Shown: positions 17,582-29,300 of the stretch, piece after piece | Layout: each line of letters opens with the position of its first letter | Position numbering within the stretch: position 1 is the stretch's first letter | NCBI RefSeq assembly: GCF_900564145.1 | Contig: NZ_UOOB01000001.1 | Span: 744,001 to 808,000 of the forward strand | DNA: 64,000 nucleotides | Source of the DNA: Comamonas sp. lk | GTDB taxonomy: Bacteria > Pseudomonadota > Gammaproteobacteria > Burkholderiales > Burkholderiaceae_C | Reading direction: 5' to 3' | Notes under the pieces: generated by a model | The model's input: only the letters and a program-made list of their open reading frames with translations | What the model was told of the DNA's origin: nothing | Database searches by the model: none | Position numbers and translations under genes: made by a program

Positions 17582-19315
17582 TCAGTGACCCGATGCGCCG
17601 GCGGCGCCCAGGCCGGTTTCGGAGCGTACTTGCTGGGCAGCGAAGGCCGCACGTTCCTTGGCAGCTTGTCCGCTCTTGTCGAGCACGGAGAACAGCCACA
17701 CGCCGCCGAAACCGATGGCCATGGAGAACAGTGCCGGCGAGGCATATGGGAACCATGCCGAGCCGGCTGGATTGCCCAGCGTGCCTTCCCAAACCGAGGG
17801 CGACACAATGGTCAGACCCACGGAGGAAACCAGGCCCAGGAAGCCGCCGATCACGGCTCCCTTGGTGGTGCAGTCTTTCCACAGCACGGACAGCAGCAGG
17901 GGCGGGAAGTTGGCCGAAGCCGCCACCGCAAAGGCCAGCGAGACCATGAAGGCAATGTTTTGCTTCTCGAACACAATGCCCAGCATCACGGCGACAAAGC
18001 CCAGGCACAGCGTGGTGATGCGCGAGACCCGCAGTTCGGAGGCGCTGTCGGCCTTGCCCTTCTTGATGACGGTGGCGTACAGATCGTGCGAGACGGCGGA
18101 GGCGCCGGACAGCGTCAGACCGGCCACCACGGCCAGGATGGTGGCAAAGGCCACGGCCGAGATAAAGCCGTAGAACACATCGCCGCCCACGCTCTTGGCC
18201 ACCAGCACGGCCGCCATATTGGCCGTGCCCGCACCGCCATGAATGATGCCCTTGGCGGTATCGGCCATTTCAGGATTGGTCAGCACCAGGGTGATGGCGC
18301 CAAAGCCGATGATGAAGATCAGCACATAAAAGTAGCCGATCCAGGTCGTGGCCCAGAACACGCTTTTACGCGCTTCCTTGGCGTCAGGCACCGTGAAGAA
18401 GCGCATCAGGATGTGGGGCAGGCCCAGCGTGCCGAACATCAGCGCCATGCCGAAGCTGATGGCGGAGATGGGGTCCTTGATGAAGCCACCAGGGCCCATG
18501 ATGGCCAGGCCTAGCTTTTCAGCCAGTGCCGGCTCGGCGCCGCCGTTGGCTGCGATCTGGGTGCGAACGCGCACGCCATCGGCAAACAGGGCTTCGGGGC
18601 TGAAGCCGTACTTGGACAAGACCATGAAGCCCATGAAGGTGACGCCTGCCAGCAGCAGACAGGCCTTGATGATCTGCACCCAGGTGGTGGCCGTCATGCC
18701 GCCAAACAGCACGTAAACCATCATCAGGCCGCCGACCAGCACCACGGCAATCCAGTAATCCAGGCCGAACAGCAGCTTGATCAGCTGACCGGCACCCACC
18801 ATCTGGGCAATCAGATAAAAGGCCACCACCACCAGCGTGCCGCAGGAGGCAAAAATCCGGAACGGCTTTTGCTCGAAACGGTAGCCGGCCACGTCGGCAA
18901 AAGTGAAACGGCCCAGATTGCGCAGGCGCTCGGCCAGCAGGAAGGTCAGGATGGGCCAGCCGACCAGAAAACCGATGGAGTAGATCAGACCGTCATAGCC
19001 GCTGGCCATGACGGAGGCGGAAATGCCCAGGAACGAGGCGGCAGACATGTAGTCGCCCGCAATCGCCAGACCGTTTTGAAAGCCGGTGATGCCGCCACCT
19101 GCGGTATAGAAATCTGCGGCCGACTTGGTGCGGCCGGCCGCCCATTTGGTGATCCAGAGTGTGGCCACCACAAAGCTGGTGAACAGGATGATGGCCGTCC
19201 AGTTGGTGGCCTGTTTGGCGGCTACGCCCACGTCGCCACCGGCGGCCATCACCGGAGCGACGGCGCAGATCGCCAGTGCCGCGGCCAGGCATTGATTGAA
19301 TGTGCGCTGCTTCAT
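17582..19315 (-). CDS. actP: Cation/acetate symporter ActP
   Basis: 577 residues, sodium:solute symporter fold. An N-terminal signal-like segment ends around APVMAAGG, then 13 hydrophobic segments follow, with [30 protein letters not shown], the conserved sodium-binding region, and [24 protein letters not shown] typical of ActP. It takes up acetate and related short acids across the inner membrane. Its start overlaps the yjcH stop by 4 bases, the usual yjcH-actP coupling. No acetyl-CoA synthetase gene adjoins here. Confidence 0.92.
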   Translation of the reverse strand: MKQRTFNQCLAAALAICAVAPVMAAGGDVGVAAKQATNWTAIILFTSFVVATLWITKWAAGRTKSAADFYTAGGGITGFQNGLAIAGDYMSAASFLGISASVMASGYDGLIYSIGFLVGWPILTFLLAERLRNLGRFTFADVAGYRFEQKPFRIFASCGTLVVVAFYLIAQMVGAGQLIKLLFGLDYWIAVVLVGGLMMVYVLFGGMTATTWVQIIKACLLLAGVTFMGFMVLSKYGFSPEALFADGVRVRTQIAANGGAEPALAEKLGLAIMGPGGFIKDPISAISFGMALMFGTLGLPHILMRFFTVPDAKEARKSVFWATTWIGYFYVLIFIIGFGAITLVLTNPEMADTAKGIIHGGAGTANMAAVLVAKSVGGDVFYGFISAVAFATILAVVAGLTLSGASAVSHDLYATVIKKGKADSASELRVSRITTLCLGFVAVMLGIVFEKQNIAFMVSLAFAVAASANFPPLLLSVLWKDCTTKGAVIGGFLGLVSSVGLTIVSPSVWEGTLGNPAGSAWFPYASPALFSMAIGFGGVWLFSVLDKSGQAAKERAAFAAQQVRSETGLGAAGASGH

Positions 19316-19620
19316 GGCTTGGCGTCCTTGAGGATGTCGCGGGTCAGCTTGTCGAATTCACCATTGGCGCGACGTACATAGAGGCCGGTGATAAGCACGG
19401 AAAAAATGATGACGCCCATGCCGATGGGAATACCGAGTGTGGTGACACCAGCACCCAGGGGCGTGGCCAGGAATTCCTTGTCAAAGGCAATGAGTGCGAT
19501 ATAGCCGTAATAGACGGCCAACATCAACAAGGTCAGCATCAGACCCAGTCGATTACGTTTTTTGCGCAAAGCCTGATATTCAGGATTGCTCTGGATTCTT
19601 TCAATCACCGGGTCTCTCAC
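19312..19620 (-). CDS. yjcH: DUF485 membrane protein YjcH
   Basis: 102 residues with two hydrophobic segments ([22 protein letters not shown] and [22 protein letters not shown]). The start [21 protein letters not shown] and the end [13 protein letters not shown] match DUF485/YjcH, the small partner always found with ActP. It is translationally coupled to actP. The 300-bp gap to the divergent transporter at 19921 should hold two promoters; I see no gene in it. Confidence 0.9.
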   Translation of the reverse strand: MRDPVIERIQSNPEYQALRKKRNRLGLMLTLLMLAVYYGYIALIAFDKEFLATPLGAGVTTLGIPIGMGVIIFSVLITGLYVRRANGEFDKLTRDILKDAKP

Positions 19621-19920
19621 AGTCTTGTCTCCTATGAATGCATGCCTGCTTGAAGTGGCCGCTGTGGCGCGTAACTCCTGCAGGCGCTTGCATTCTCGAA
19701 AGCCCGTCTGACCCCGTCCTTACTTACGTTATCAGTGTTTTCACTTGGTTTTTCATATCGAAAAAATCGAGCCAAGGGTTTGCGCTTAGAGGGTCGGGTA
19801 AAGCCTTGTCGGGAATTTTCTGAAAGTGAATTTTTGTAAGTTAACGGTCAGTTGCCGATTTGATATTGGAAATACAGGCGTTTTGGCTGCGCCTGATCTT
19901 TCAAAATCAAGGAGACAAGC

Positions 19921-21603
19921 ATGGCCATCAATGCAGCAAGCAATATGGGGGCGAAGCCGGCCGACAGGCCCATGAGCCCCGAGGAGCGAAAAGTGATTTT
20001 TGCTTCTTCACTCGGGACGGTTTTCGAGTGGTACGACTTTTATCTATACGGATCTTTGGCAGCCATCATTGCCAAGCAGTTTTTCAGCGGGCTGGACTCG
20101 GGATCGGCTTTCATCTTTGCGCTGCTGGCCTTTGCTGCCGGCTTTATCGTGCGTCCGTTCGGTGCGCTGGTGTTTGGCCGCCTGGGGGACATGATCGGCC
20201 GAAAATACACCTTTCTGGTGACGATTTTGCTCATGGGTCTGTCCACGTTCATCGTGGGTATCTTGCCCAACTACGCCAGCATCGGTGTGGCAGCTCCCAT
20301 CATCCTGATCGTTCTGCGCATGCTGCAAGGCCTGGCCCTGGGCGGCGAGTACGGCGGTGCTGCAACCTATGTGGCAGAGCATGCGCCGCACGGCAAGCGA
20401 GGTGCCTATACCTCCTGGATTCAAACCACGGCCACGCTGGGTTTGTTCCTCTCGCTGCTGGTGATTCTGGGGGTGCGCACATCCGTGGGTGAAGAAGCTT
20501 TTGCCGACTGGGGCTGGCGTATTCCCTTCCTGGTATCCATCCTGCTGCTGGCCATCTCGGTATGGATTCGCATGACTTTGTCCGAGTCGCCTGCCTTCCA
20601 GAAGATGAAGGCCGAAGGCAAGGTGTCCAAGGCACCGCTGACGGAATCCTTTGGTCAGTGGAAGAACCTGAAGATCGTGATCCTGGCGCTGGTGGGTTTG
20701 ACGGCCGGTCAGGCCGTGGTCTGGTACACGGGTCAGTTCTATGCCTTGTTCTTCCTGACGCAGCAGCTCAAGGTTGATGCGGTCACGGCCAATCTGATGA
20801 TTGCTGCCGCGCTGCTGATCGGCACGCCTTTCTTTGTGATCTTCGGAACCTTGTCCGACAAGATCGGCCGCAAGCCCATCATCATGCTGGGTTGTGTTCT
20901 GGCCGTGCTCACCTACTTCCCTGCCTTCAAGGCCTTGACCGAAGCCGCCAATCCTGATCTGGCCGCAGCACAAGCCAAGAACAAGGTGGTGATCATTGCG
21001 GATCCCAATGAATGTTCCTTCCAGTTCAACCCTACCGGCACAGCGAAGTTCACCAGCTCTTGTGACGTAGCCAAGCAGGCCCTGGCCAATCGTTCGGTAA
21101 GCTACGAAAGCGAAACCGCTCCAGCGGGTACGCCAGCCGTCATCAAGATTGGCGAGCACTCCATTCCCAGCTTCGCCATGGCTGGCTTGAGCCCGGATGA
21201 GCTGAAAGCCAAGGCTGCGGATTTCAACAAGACCGTCACTGCGACGCTCAAGCAAGATGGCTATCCAGACAAGGCAGACCCCGCGAAGATGAACAAGGTC
21301 ATGATGATCGTCATCCTTGCGTACCTGGTTTTGCTGGTGACCATGGTCTACGGCCCTATTGCCGCCATGCTGGTGGAACTGTTCCCCACCCGCATCCGCT
21401 ATACCTCGATGAGCTTGCCCTATCACATCGGCAATGGCTGGTTCGGCGGCTTGCTGCCCACCATGTCTTTTGCCATCGTGGCGCAGACCGGCAATATGTA
21501 TAACGGCCTGTGGTATCCCATCATCATTGCCGGTGTGACGGCCGTGATCGGTACCTTGTTCGTGCCTGAAACCAAGGATCGCGATATTTACGCGGAAGAC
21601 TGA
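19921..21603 (+). CDS. MHS-type MFS transporter with long internal loop
   Basis: 560 residues. GTVFEWYDFYLYG and GRLGDMIGRKYTF are typical of the metabolite:H+ symporter (MHS/ProP/ShiA) group, with GLALGGEYGGAATYVAEHAP the sugar-porter-like motif. An insert of about 110 residues (about 340-455) separates transmembrane segments 8-9 from the rest; it is hydrophilic and holds Cys residues at about 363 and 381. Close relatives are about 430-450 residues, so this insertion explains the extra length. The substrate is unknown. An AAGGAG site precedes the start, and an intrinsic terminator follows. Confidence 0.85.
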   Translation: MAINAASNMGAKPADRPMSPEERKVIFASSLGTVFEWYDFYLYGSLAAIIAKQFFSGLDSGSAFIFALLAFAAGFIVRPFGALVFGRLGDMIGRKYTFLVTILLMGLSTFIVGILPNYASIGVAAPIILIVLRMLQGLALGGEYGGAATYVAEHAPHGKRGAYTSWIQTTATLGLFLSLLVILGVRTSVGEEAFADWGWRIPFLVSILLLAISVWIRMTLSESPAFQKMKAEGKVSKAPLTESFGQWKNLKIVILALVGLTAGQAVVWYTGQFYALFFLTQQLKVDAVTANLMIAAALLIGTPFFVIFGTLSDKIGRKPIIMLGCVLAVLTYFPAFKALTEAANPDLAAAQAKNKVVIIADPNECSFQFNPTGTAKFTSSCDVAKQALANRSVSYESETAPAGTPAVIKIGEHSIPSFAMAGLSPDELKAKAADFNKTVTATLKQDGYPDKADPAKMNKVMMIVILAYLVLLVTMVYGPIAAMLVELFPTRIRYTSMSLPYHIGNGWFGGLLPTMSFAIVAQTGNMYNGLWYPIIIAGVTAVIGTLFVPETKDRDIYAED

Positions 21604-21647
21604 CGGACGCATTCGCGCATCTGAACGGTGCGCGAATCAACTTTTCC

Positions 21648-21681
21648 AAGGCCTGTGCCTCTCGTATGGCGCAGGCTTTTT
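21648..21681 (+). terminator. Intrinsic terminator after the MHS transporter
   Basis: GCCTGTGCC (21651-21659) pairs with GGCGCAGGC (21668-21676) with one wobble, followed by five T. Flanking AA/TT pairs lengthen the stem. Confidence 0.8.
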
Positions 21682-21724
21682 CAATTGAGGAAAACGTTGA
21701 GGTCTAAAGAATGTGACGCAAGTG

Positions 21725-21753
21725 TGGCACTTATGCATCACCGCGCATATTTT
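21725..21753 (+). promoter_or_regulatory. Possible sigma-70 promoter for the porin gene
   Basis: TGGCAC and TATTTT are spaced by 17 bases, about 120 bp upstream of the porin start. The -35 match is poor. Offered only because the porin must have its own promoter after the terminator at 21648-21681. Confidence 0.25.
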
Positions 21754-21876
21754 TGGGATGGGTCACACATTTTTTTACCAGCCCCCACCTAGAATCTGAA
21801 ACCAGCCGCCAGGGGATTCATGAAATCCCTCAGCTGATGCGGTGAAAAACAGAAAACGGAACCTTAGGAGCAACAC

Positions 21877-22869
21877 ATGACCAAGATGACTCGCATCGCT
21901 CTGGCCGCACTGGCAGTGATGGGCGCAACCACCGCAATGGCTCAAAGCAGCGTGACGCTGTATGGTCGTATCAACACCACGGTTGAACGCCAAAAGACTG
22001 GTGATCAAACTGTCACTGGCATGCAGAACAATGCTTCTCGCTGGGGCATTCGCGGTACCGAAGATCTGGGTGGCGGCCTGAAGGCTGGCTTCGCACTGGA
22101 GTCCGGCTTCAATTCCGATACCGGCACCGGTTCCGCCTGGACCCACCCCACCACCGGCATGTCGTTTGCTCGTCAGAGCGAAGTGAATCTGTCTGGCGGT
22201 TTCGGTATGGTGCGCTTGGGTAACTTCGTGCCCGAGTCCTACTATGCAACGGCTGACTACATCAGCATGCACAACCACGACACCGGTTCGTCTTCGGATG
22301 CCTTGTACTACGATCCCGTCTGGTTTGGTGGTCTGAGCACCAAGAACAAGGTCGGCTATCGCACTCCCAGCATCGGTGGCCTGACGGTGGATGCTTCGGT
22401 GTCCATGCATGAGAAGGATCCTACTGTGGGTCCTCGCAAGAACGGCTACGATCTGGCCGCAAACTACGCCACAGGTCCTTTGCACCTGGGCGCTGGCTAC
22501 AGCAAGGTTGGCGACAACTGGCAAGCTGCTCTGCGCGGTCTGTACACCTTTGGTCAATTCACGGTTGGCGCCTACTATCAGCGCAGCGACCAGGATCTGA
22601 TCGGTACGCGTAACAACTTCCGCCTGTCGGGCATGTACGCTCTGGGCGCTTCCGAATTCCACGTAAACGTTGGTCACGCCAACAAGTGGAGCAAGGTTGC
22701 CGACTCCGCTGCCACGCAGTGGACTCTGGGCTACAACTACAACTTGAGCAAGCGCTCCAAGGTGTACGGTTACTACACCCGCGTGAACAACGACAGCGGT
22801 GCTGCATACAACGCACCTGCAGGCAAAGATTTCAGCTCTATTGCCGTTGGCGTTCGCCACAACTTCTAA
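21877..22869 (+). CDS. General porin (Gram-negative, Omp32/OmpC type)
   Basis: 330 residues. Signal peptide MTKMTRIALAALAVMGATTAMA ends at AQSSVTLYGRI, the standard first strand of Burkholderiales porins. RWGIRGTEDLGGGLKAGFALE and GFGMVRLGNF are family motifs, and the protein ends in FSSIAVGVRHNF with the C-terminal Phe needed for outer-membrane assembly. A trimeric 16-strand channel for small anions or solutes is expected. The ribosome site AGGAG is 7 bases from ATG. Codon choice is visibly more optimised than in its neighbours, as for an abundant protein. Confidence 0.93.
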   Translation: MTKMTRIALAALAVMGATTAMAQSSVTLYGRINTTVERQKTGDQTVTGMQNNASRWGIRGTEDLGGGLKAGFALESGFNSDTGTGSAWTHPTTGMSFARQSEVNLSGGFGMVRLGNFVPESYYATADYISMHNHDTGSSSDALYYDPVWFGGLSTKNKVGYRTPSIGGLTVDASVSMHEKDPTVGPRKNGYDLAANYATGPLHLGAGYSKVGDNWQAALRGLYTFGQFTVGAYYQRSDQDLIGTRNNFRLSGMYALGASEFHVNVGHANKWSKVADSAATQWTLGYNYNLSKRSKVYGYYTRVNNDSGAAYNAPAGKDFSSIAVGVRHNF

Positions 22870-22937
22870 TTGGTGCACCGCGTAAGCGGTGTCTACAGCA
22901 GCTGCAGCTGATAATGCAGACCATTACTCCAAGTTCT

Positions 22938-22970
22938 AGCCCTGTGCCTAAAGCACAGGGCTTTTTTCTT
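22938..22970 (+). terminator. Intrinsic terminator after the porin gene
   Basis: Perfect 10-bp stem AGCCCTGTGC / GCACAGGGCT with loop CTAAA and a T-rich tail; one of the strongest terminators in the window, fitting a highly expressed gene. Confidence 0.92.
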
Positions 22971-23099
22971 TGGTGAAACGTTTCAACGTAAGCCGCATGC
23001 AATGCAAGGCGGTTTCAATGCTTTGGTAGGCGTGTCGAGCATGCTGGGGAATGGCTGCAAGCGGCCTGCTTCATTCAATCAAGGACTCAGGAGACAACG

Positions 23100-23240
23100 A
23101 TGTGGAAATTGGCTGTGGGTTTTGTGGTGTTTGCCGCGATATCGCTTTTCGCCATCATGAAGGCGGGCGACAGCGTGGATATGAGTGGCGAAAAGCACGG
23201 CGCCGATGCCGTCACCGTTCCGGCGCCTGAATCAAAATAA
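23100..23240 (+). CDS. 46-residue single-span membrane peptide
   Basis: MWKLAVGFVVFAAISLFAIM is a single hydrophobic segment, followed by a polar tail KAGDSVDMSGEKHGADAVTV and PAPESK. CAGGAG lies 5-6 bases before the ATG, and a terminator-like hairpin follows at 23265-23291, so it looks like a complete stand-alone gene. No family recognised; the tail would be periplasmic if the N-terminus is inside. Function unknown. Confidence 0.65.
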   Translation: MWKLAVGFVVFAAISLFAIMKAGDSVDMSGEKHGADAVTVPAPESK

Positions 23241-23264
23241 GCAGCAGCGCTGCTGAGTTTGCGT

Positions 23265-23291
23265 GCAAAGCCCCGCTTGTCGGGGCTTTGC
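23265..23291. terminator. Hairpin after the small membrane peptide gene
   Basis: An 11-bp perfect stem GCAAAGCCCCG / CGGGGCTTTGC with loop CTTGT. The T-run is short, but the stem is strong and could work in both directions. Confidence 0.7.
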
Positions 23292-23396
23292 TGTTAGTTG
23301 ATGGTGATTAGCTGCGCTGGCGTAAAGGGCCAGCCGGCACAAGTGCATGCTCAGACTGCCTAGAATGTTTGGCCTCCATAGGAAAGACAGCAGAAC

Positions 23397-26300
23397 ATGA
23401 CGCAGGGCCTGATCCGTATTCGTGGTGCTCGCCAGCACAATCTTCGCAATCTGGACATCGACATCCGCACGGGTGAGTTGACCGTGGTGACGGGCCCCAG
23501 CGGCTCGGGCAAGTCCAGTCTGGTGTTTGATACCTTGTATGCCGAAGGCCAGCGTCGGTATGTGGAGACCTTCTCTGCCTATGCGCGCCAGTTTCTGGAT
23601 CGCATGGACAAGCCTGCGGTAGACAAGGTCGAGGGCGTGCCGCCGGCCATCGCCATCGATCAGACCAACCCGGTGCGCAATTCGCGCTCTACCGTGGGCA
23701 CGATGACCGAAATCAACGATCATCTGAAACTGCTGTTCGCCCGAGCCTCCCAGCTGTATGACCGCGAAACCGGCATGGCTGTGCGCCACGATACGCCGGA
23801 CACGATTTACGCCGAACTGGCCCAGCGTTGCGAAGCCGCAGGCGATCCGCGCATCGCCATCACCTTCCCGGTGGAGCTGCCGGCCAATACCTCGGCCGAG
23901 GAGGTGGAGCAATGGCTGTCTGCCAGCGGTTTTACCAAGGTGCAGGCCGAGCGCGAAGTGGAGCGCGCGCAGCAGGCCAGCAAGGACGCAGACAAGGGCA
24001 AAAAGAAGGCCCAGGCCGTGCCTGAAAAGGTCAAGGTGCTGGATGTAATTGCCGACCGCTTTCGCCTCAGCAAGGCCGAGCGTGTGCGGGTCATGGAGGC
24101 GATTGAAGTCGGGCTCAAGCGCGGCAGCGGCCGGCTGACGGTCTATCTGCTGCCGGAAAGCGGTGTGGAAGGTGCAGAGCCCGAGCTGTGGAAATTTTCC
24201 CAGGGACTGCATTGCCCGGAGAGCAATCTGTCCTACCAGGAGCCGATTCCTTCGCTGTTCTCCTTCAACTCCGCCGTGGGTGCCTGCGAGGCCTGCCGCG
24301 GCTTTGGCCGAGTGATTGGCGTGGACTGGGGCCTGGTGATACCGAACGACAAGCTCACGCTGCGCACGGGGGCCATCAAACCGATTCAAACGCCTGCCTG
24401 GAAAGAAATCCAGGATGACTTGATGCGCCACTCGGAAGCCGAAGGCATTCCGCGCGATACCTCCTGGGCCAAGCTGACCCAGGCGCAAAAAGACTGGGTG
24501 ATCGAAGGTTCGCCGAACTGGAACGGCAAGTGGACGCAGACCTGGTACGGCATACGCCGCTACTTCGAGTACCTGGAAAGCAAGGCCTACAAAATGCATA
24601 TCCGGGTGCTGCTGTCCAAGTACCGCAGCTACACCGAATGTCCGACTTGCGGCGGCGCGCGCCTGAAGACCGAAAGCCTGCTGTGGCGCGTGGGCAGCAA
24701 GCAAGCCGCCGATGCGGTCTTGCCGGCCCACGATGCTGGTGGCAAATACCAGCGTTTTCTTCCCCAGGGCGTGGGCTGGAGCCGCGAGCAGCTCGATGGC
24801 TTGCCGGGTCTGTGTCTGCACGATCTGATGCGCTTGCCCATCACGCGTTTGCGGGACTTTTTTGCGCAGCTGGCACCGGCTGCCAATGCAGACAAGAACG
24901 ATGGCGAACTCCAGGCGCTCAAGATGCTGCATGAGGAAATCATGACGCGTCTGCAGTATCTGTGCGATGTAGGCATTGGCTATCTGACGCTGGATAGACA
25001 GAGCCGCACGCTCAGCGGCGGCGAGGTGCAGCGTATCAACCTGACCACAGCCCTGGGCACCTCCTTGGTCAACACCTTGTTTGTGCTGGACGAGCCCTCG
25101 ATCGGTCTGCACCCGCGCGATATGGAGCGCATCACCGAAGCCATGCACCGCTTGCGCGATGCGGGCAACACGCTGGTGGTGGTCGAGCACGACCCGGCCG
25201 TGATGTTTGCCGCCGATCGCATGATTGACATGGGGCCGGGCCCGGGTGCGCGCGGTGGCCAGATCGTGTTTGACGGCACGCCCGAAGATCTGCGCAAGGC
25301 CGATACGCTGACCGGTGCCTATCTGGGCGGACGCAAGCAAGTGGGTTTCGGCCTCAAGCGCATGGTGACTGAAGCCACGCCGCGCCTGATTCTGGAAGGC
25401 GCGCGTGAACACAATCTGCGGGATGTCACCGTGGATTTACCGCTGCAGCGGCTGGTGACCATTACCGGTGTTTCAGGCTCGGGCAAGTCCACGCTGATTC
25501 AGGATGTGCTGGTACCCGCCTTGATGCGCCACTTTGGCAAGCCGACCGATGCCGCAGGTGCGTTTGAGCGTCTGATGGGAGCCGATCATCTGGCTGATGT
25601 GATGTTTGTCGATCAGTCGCCCATAGGCAAGACCGCGCGCTCCAATCCGGTCAGCTATGTGGGGGCCTGGGATACGCTGCGCGAGCTGTTTGCCGTGGCG
25701 CCGCTGTCGCGTCATCGCGGCTATACCGCGTCCAAGTTCAGCTTCAACAGCGGGGATGGGCGCTGCCCCACCTGCGGCGGTTCGGGCTTTGAGCATGTGG
25801 AGATGCAGTTCCTCTCCGACGTCTATCTGCGCTGCCCCGATTGCAATGGTTCGCGCTATCGCCCCGAGATTCTGGAAGTCAAGATCGAACGTGGCGGCAA
25901 GCCTTTGAACGTGGCCGACGTGCTAGAGCTGACGGTGGCCGAGGCCGCCTTGCTGTTCTCGCAGGATCGCGATGTGATTCGCGCCCTGCAGCCCATCGTG
26001 GATGTCGGGCTGGAATACGTGAAGCTGGGCCAGCCCGTGCCCACGCTGTCGGGGGGAGAGGCCCAGCGCCTGAAGCTGGCCGGCTTTCTGGCCGAGGCGG
26101 CCAAGGCCCAGTCCAAATCCAAGCAGTCTTTGGCCAAGAAGGGCACGCTGTTCATGTTCGACGAGCCTACGACAGGCTTGCACTTCGAAGACATTGCCAA
26201 GCTGATGCGCGCCCTGCGCAAGCTGCTGGAGGCCGGGCATTCGCTGATCGTGATCGAGCACAATCTGGATGTGATTCGCGCCAGCGACTGGTTGATCGAT

Positions 26301-29300
26301 CTGGGGCCGGAAGGTGGCGACGGCGGCGGCCTGGTGGTAGCCGAAGGCACGCCCGAAGATGTACGCAAGGTCAGCGGATCGCACACCGCACAGGCGCTGC
26401 GCGAATACGATCTGGCCATGGGCGTGGGCGGTGAAGCCGTGCACGAGGTGGCCCCCATGCTCTACAAAGCAGAGCGCAAGGCGAAGGCGGTGCAAGCCAC
26501 TCCGGGCAAGGACGCGATTGAAATCGTCAATGCCAAGGAGCACAACTTGAAGAGCCTGAGCGTGAACGTGCCGCGCGGAAAATTCAATGTGGTGACCGGT
26601 GTTTCCGGCTCGGGCAAATCCACGCTGGCCTTTGACATTCTGTTCAACGAAGGCCAGCGCCGTTATCTCGAATCGCTGAATGCCTATGCGCGCTCCATCG
26701 TGCAGCCGGCAGGGCGGCCCGAGGTCGATGCCGTCTATGGCATTCCGCCCACGGTGGCCATCGAGCAGCGCCTCTCGCGCGGCGGGCGAAAATCCACGGT
26801 GGGAACCACCACCGAGGTCTGGCACTTTCTGCGCCTGTTGTATGTGAAGCTGGGGGTGCAGCATTGCGTTCACGACCATGCGGTCGTGCAGCCGCAGACC
26901 GAGGAAAGCATTGCCGCACAGCTGATGACGAACTTCCGCGGCCAGACCATTGGTTTGCTGGCCCCGCTGGTGGTCAACCGCAAGGGCGTCTATACCGAGC
27001 TGGCCGATTGGGCACGACCCAAGGGCTATACGCATTTGCGGGTTGATGGCGAGTTCTTGCCCACCACGGGTTTCCCGCGCATCGATAGATTCAAGGAGCA
27101 CACCATAGAGCTGCCTGTCGCCAGCGTGACGGTGACGGCGGCCAACGAGGCCGAGCTGCGCAGTCATCTCAAGCAGACGCTGGAGATAGGCAAGGGCGTG
27201 CTGCATGTGCTTTCCGGCATAGAGAACCTGGCCGAAGCCATGGCCGGTGGGCAGAGCACGGCGGGCATAGGCGCGCTCCAGGTGTTCTCCACCCAGCGTG
27301 CCTGCCCGGTCTGCGCCACCAGCTATGCGGAACTGGACCCGCGTCTGTTCTCCTACAACAGCAAGCATGGCTGGTGCCCGGATTGCGTGGGTACGGGCGT
27401 GAAGTTGACCAAGGACCAGCGCAAGGTGTATGACGACACCTTGCTGGCCGAAGACAACCGGGGCCGTGAGGTCAAGTTCGAAGGCCAGGAGGTCGAAGAC
27501 CTGGCCGAGGTGGAGTGCAGCAAATGCCATGGCACGCGTCTGAACCCCACGGCGCGTGCCGTGCAATTTCATGGCGTGGGCATTACGGATATTGCCGAGC
27601 TTTCGGTGAGCGATGTGCGCGCCTGGGCGCAAACACTGGCGCTGTCGGGTCGTGAAGCCGATATTGCGCGCGACCTGATTCCCGAGATTCAAAGCCGGCT
27701 GGAATTTCTCGAAGAAGTGGGTCTGGGCTATCTGACGCTGGATCGCGGCGCGCCCACCTTGAGCGGCGGCGAAGCCCAGCGCATACGTCTGGCAGCGCAG
27801 CTGGGCAGCAATTTGCAAGGCGTTTGCTATGTGCTGGACGAGCCCACGATTGGCCTGCATGCGCGCGACAACCAGATCCTGCTCAACGCCTTGCACAAGC
27901 TGGGCGACAAGGGCAACACGCTGGTGGTTGTGGAGCATGACGAAGACACGATTCGCCGCGCCGATCACATCATCGATATCGGCCCCAGTGCCGGCATACG
28001 CGGTGGACGCCTGGTGGCCGAAGGCTCGGTGCAGGACATCATGGACGCCAAGGATTCGGTCACCGGCCGTTATCTGCTGCATGCCATGCGCCATCCGTTC
28101 AAGCCGCGCCGCTGGATTGGCGAGGGCGAGCCGCCCCAGCCTGCGGCGAAGCCTGCTATCGAATTGCGTGCTGCCAGCGCTGAAGAAGTAAAACTTGCAG
28201 AGCCAAAACGAGCCAAGTCCAAGAAAGCAAAAGCGCAAGCTGCTACGGAAGTTGAAGTTGGCACACAGTCTTTTGCTCTGCATTGGCTGAGTCTGTTGGG
28301 CGCGCATATGCACAATCTGCAAAGCGTGGATGTGCGGGTTCCGCTGGAGCGGCTGGTGGCGGTGACGGGGGTGTCGGGCTCTGGCAAATCCACGCTGGCG
28401 CGCGATGTGCTGCTGAGCAATGTGGCGGCCTGGGTACAGCAGCGCTCCACGAAGGCCGGGCGCGATGCCATGGATGAAGGCAAGTCTCCGGCGCTGATCG
28501 GTTGCAAAGGCTTGAAGGGTTTTGAAGTCATCGACCGGGTGCTGGAAGTGGACCAGACGCCGATTGGCAAGACACCGCGCTCCTGCCCCGCAACCTATAT
28601 CGGTTTCTGGGACACGATTCGCAAGCTGTTTGCCGAGACGCTGGAAGCCAAGGCGCGCGGCTATGCGGCGGGTCGCTTCTCGTTCAATACGGGCGAAGGG
28701 CGCTGCCCATCTTGCGAAGGCCAGGGCGTGCGCACCATAGAGATGAGCTTTCTGCCCGATGTGAAAGTGCCTTGCGAGGTCTGCCATGGTGCGCGCTTCA
28801 ACCCGGAAACCCTGGCTGTGACCTGGCGCGGCAAGAGCATTGGCGATGTGCTGCAGATGGAGGTAGACGAGGCGGTGGAGTTCTTTGCCTCCATGCCCAG
28901 CATTGCCCATCCGCTGCAGCTTTTGCAGGATGTGGGTCTGGGCTATCTGACCCTGGGCCAGCCATCGCCCACACTGAGCGGCGGCGAAGCCCAGCGCATC
29001 AAGCTGGTGACCGAACTGACCAAGGTGCGCGACGAAATCGGCCGCCGGGGGCAGAAGGCACCGCATACGCTGTATGTGCTGGACGAGCCCACGGTGGGCC
29101 TGCACATGGCCGATGTGGACAAGCTGATCAAGGTGCTGCACCGCCTGGTGGACGGCGGCCACAGCGTGATCGTCATCGAGCACGATCTGGACGTGATTGC
29201 CGAGGCCGACTGGATCATCGATCTGGGCCCCGAAGGCGGCAAGGAGGGCGGACGCATCGTGGCCGAAGGCACGCCGGAAGATCTGGTCCGTGCCGGTACG

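Noticed and set aside
21725..21745. TGGCAC as a sigma-54 promoter -24 element for the porin
   Set aside because: No TTGC at the required -12 spacing.
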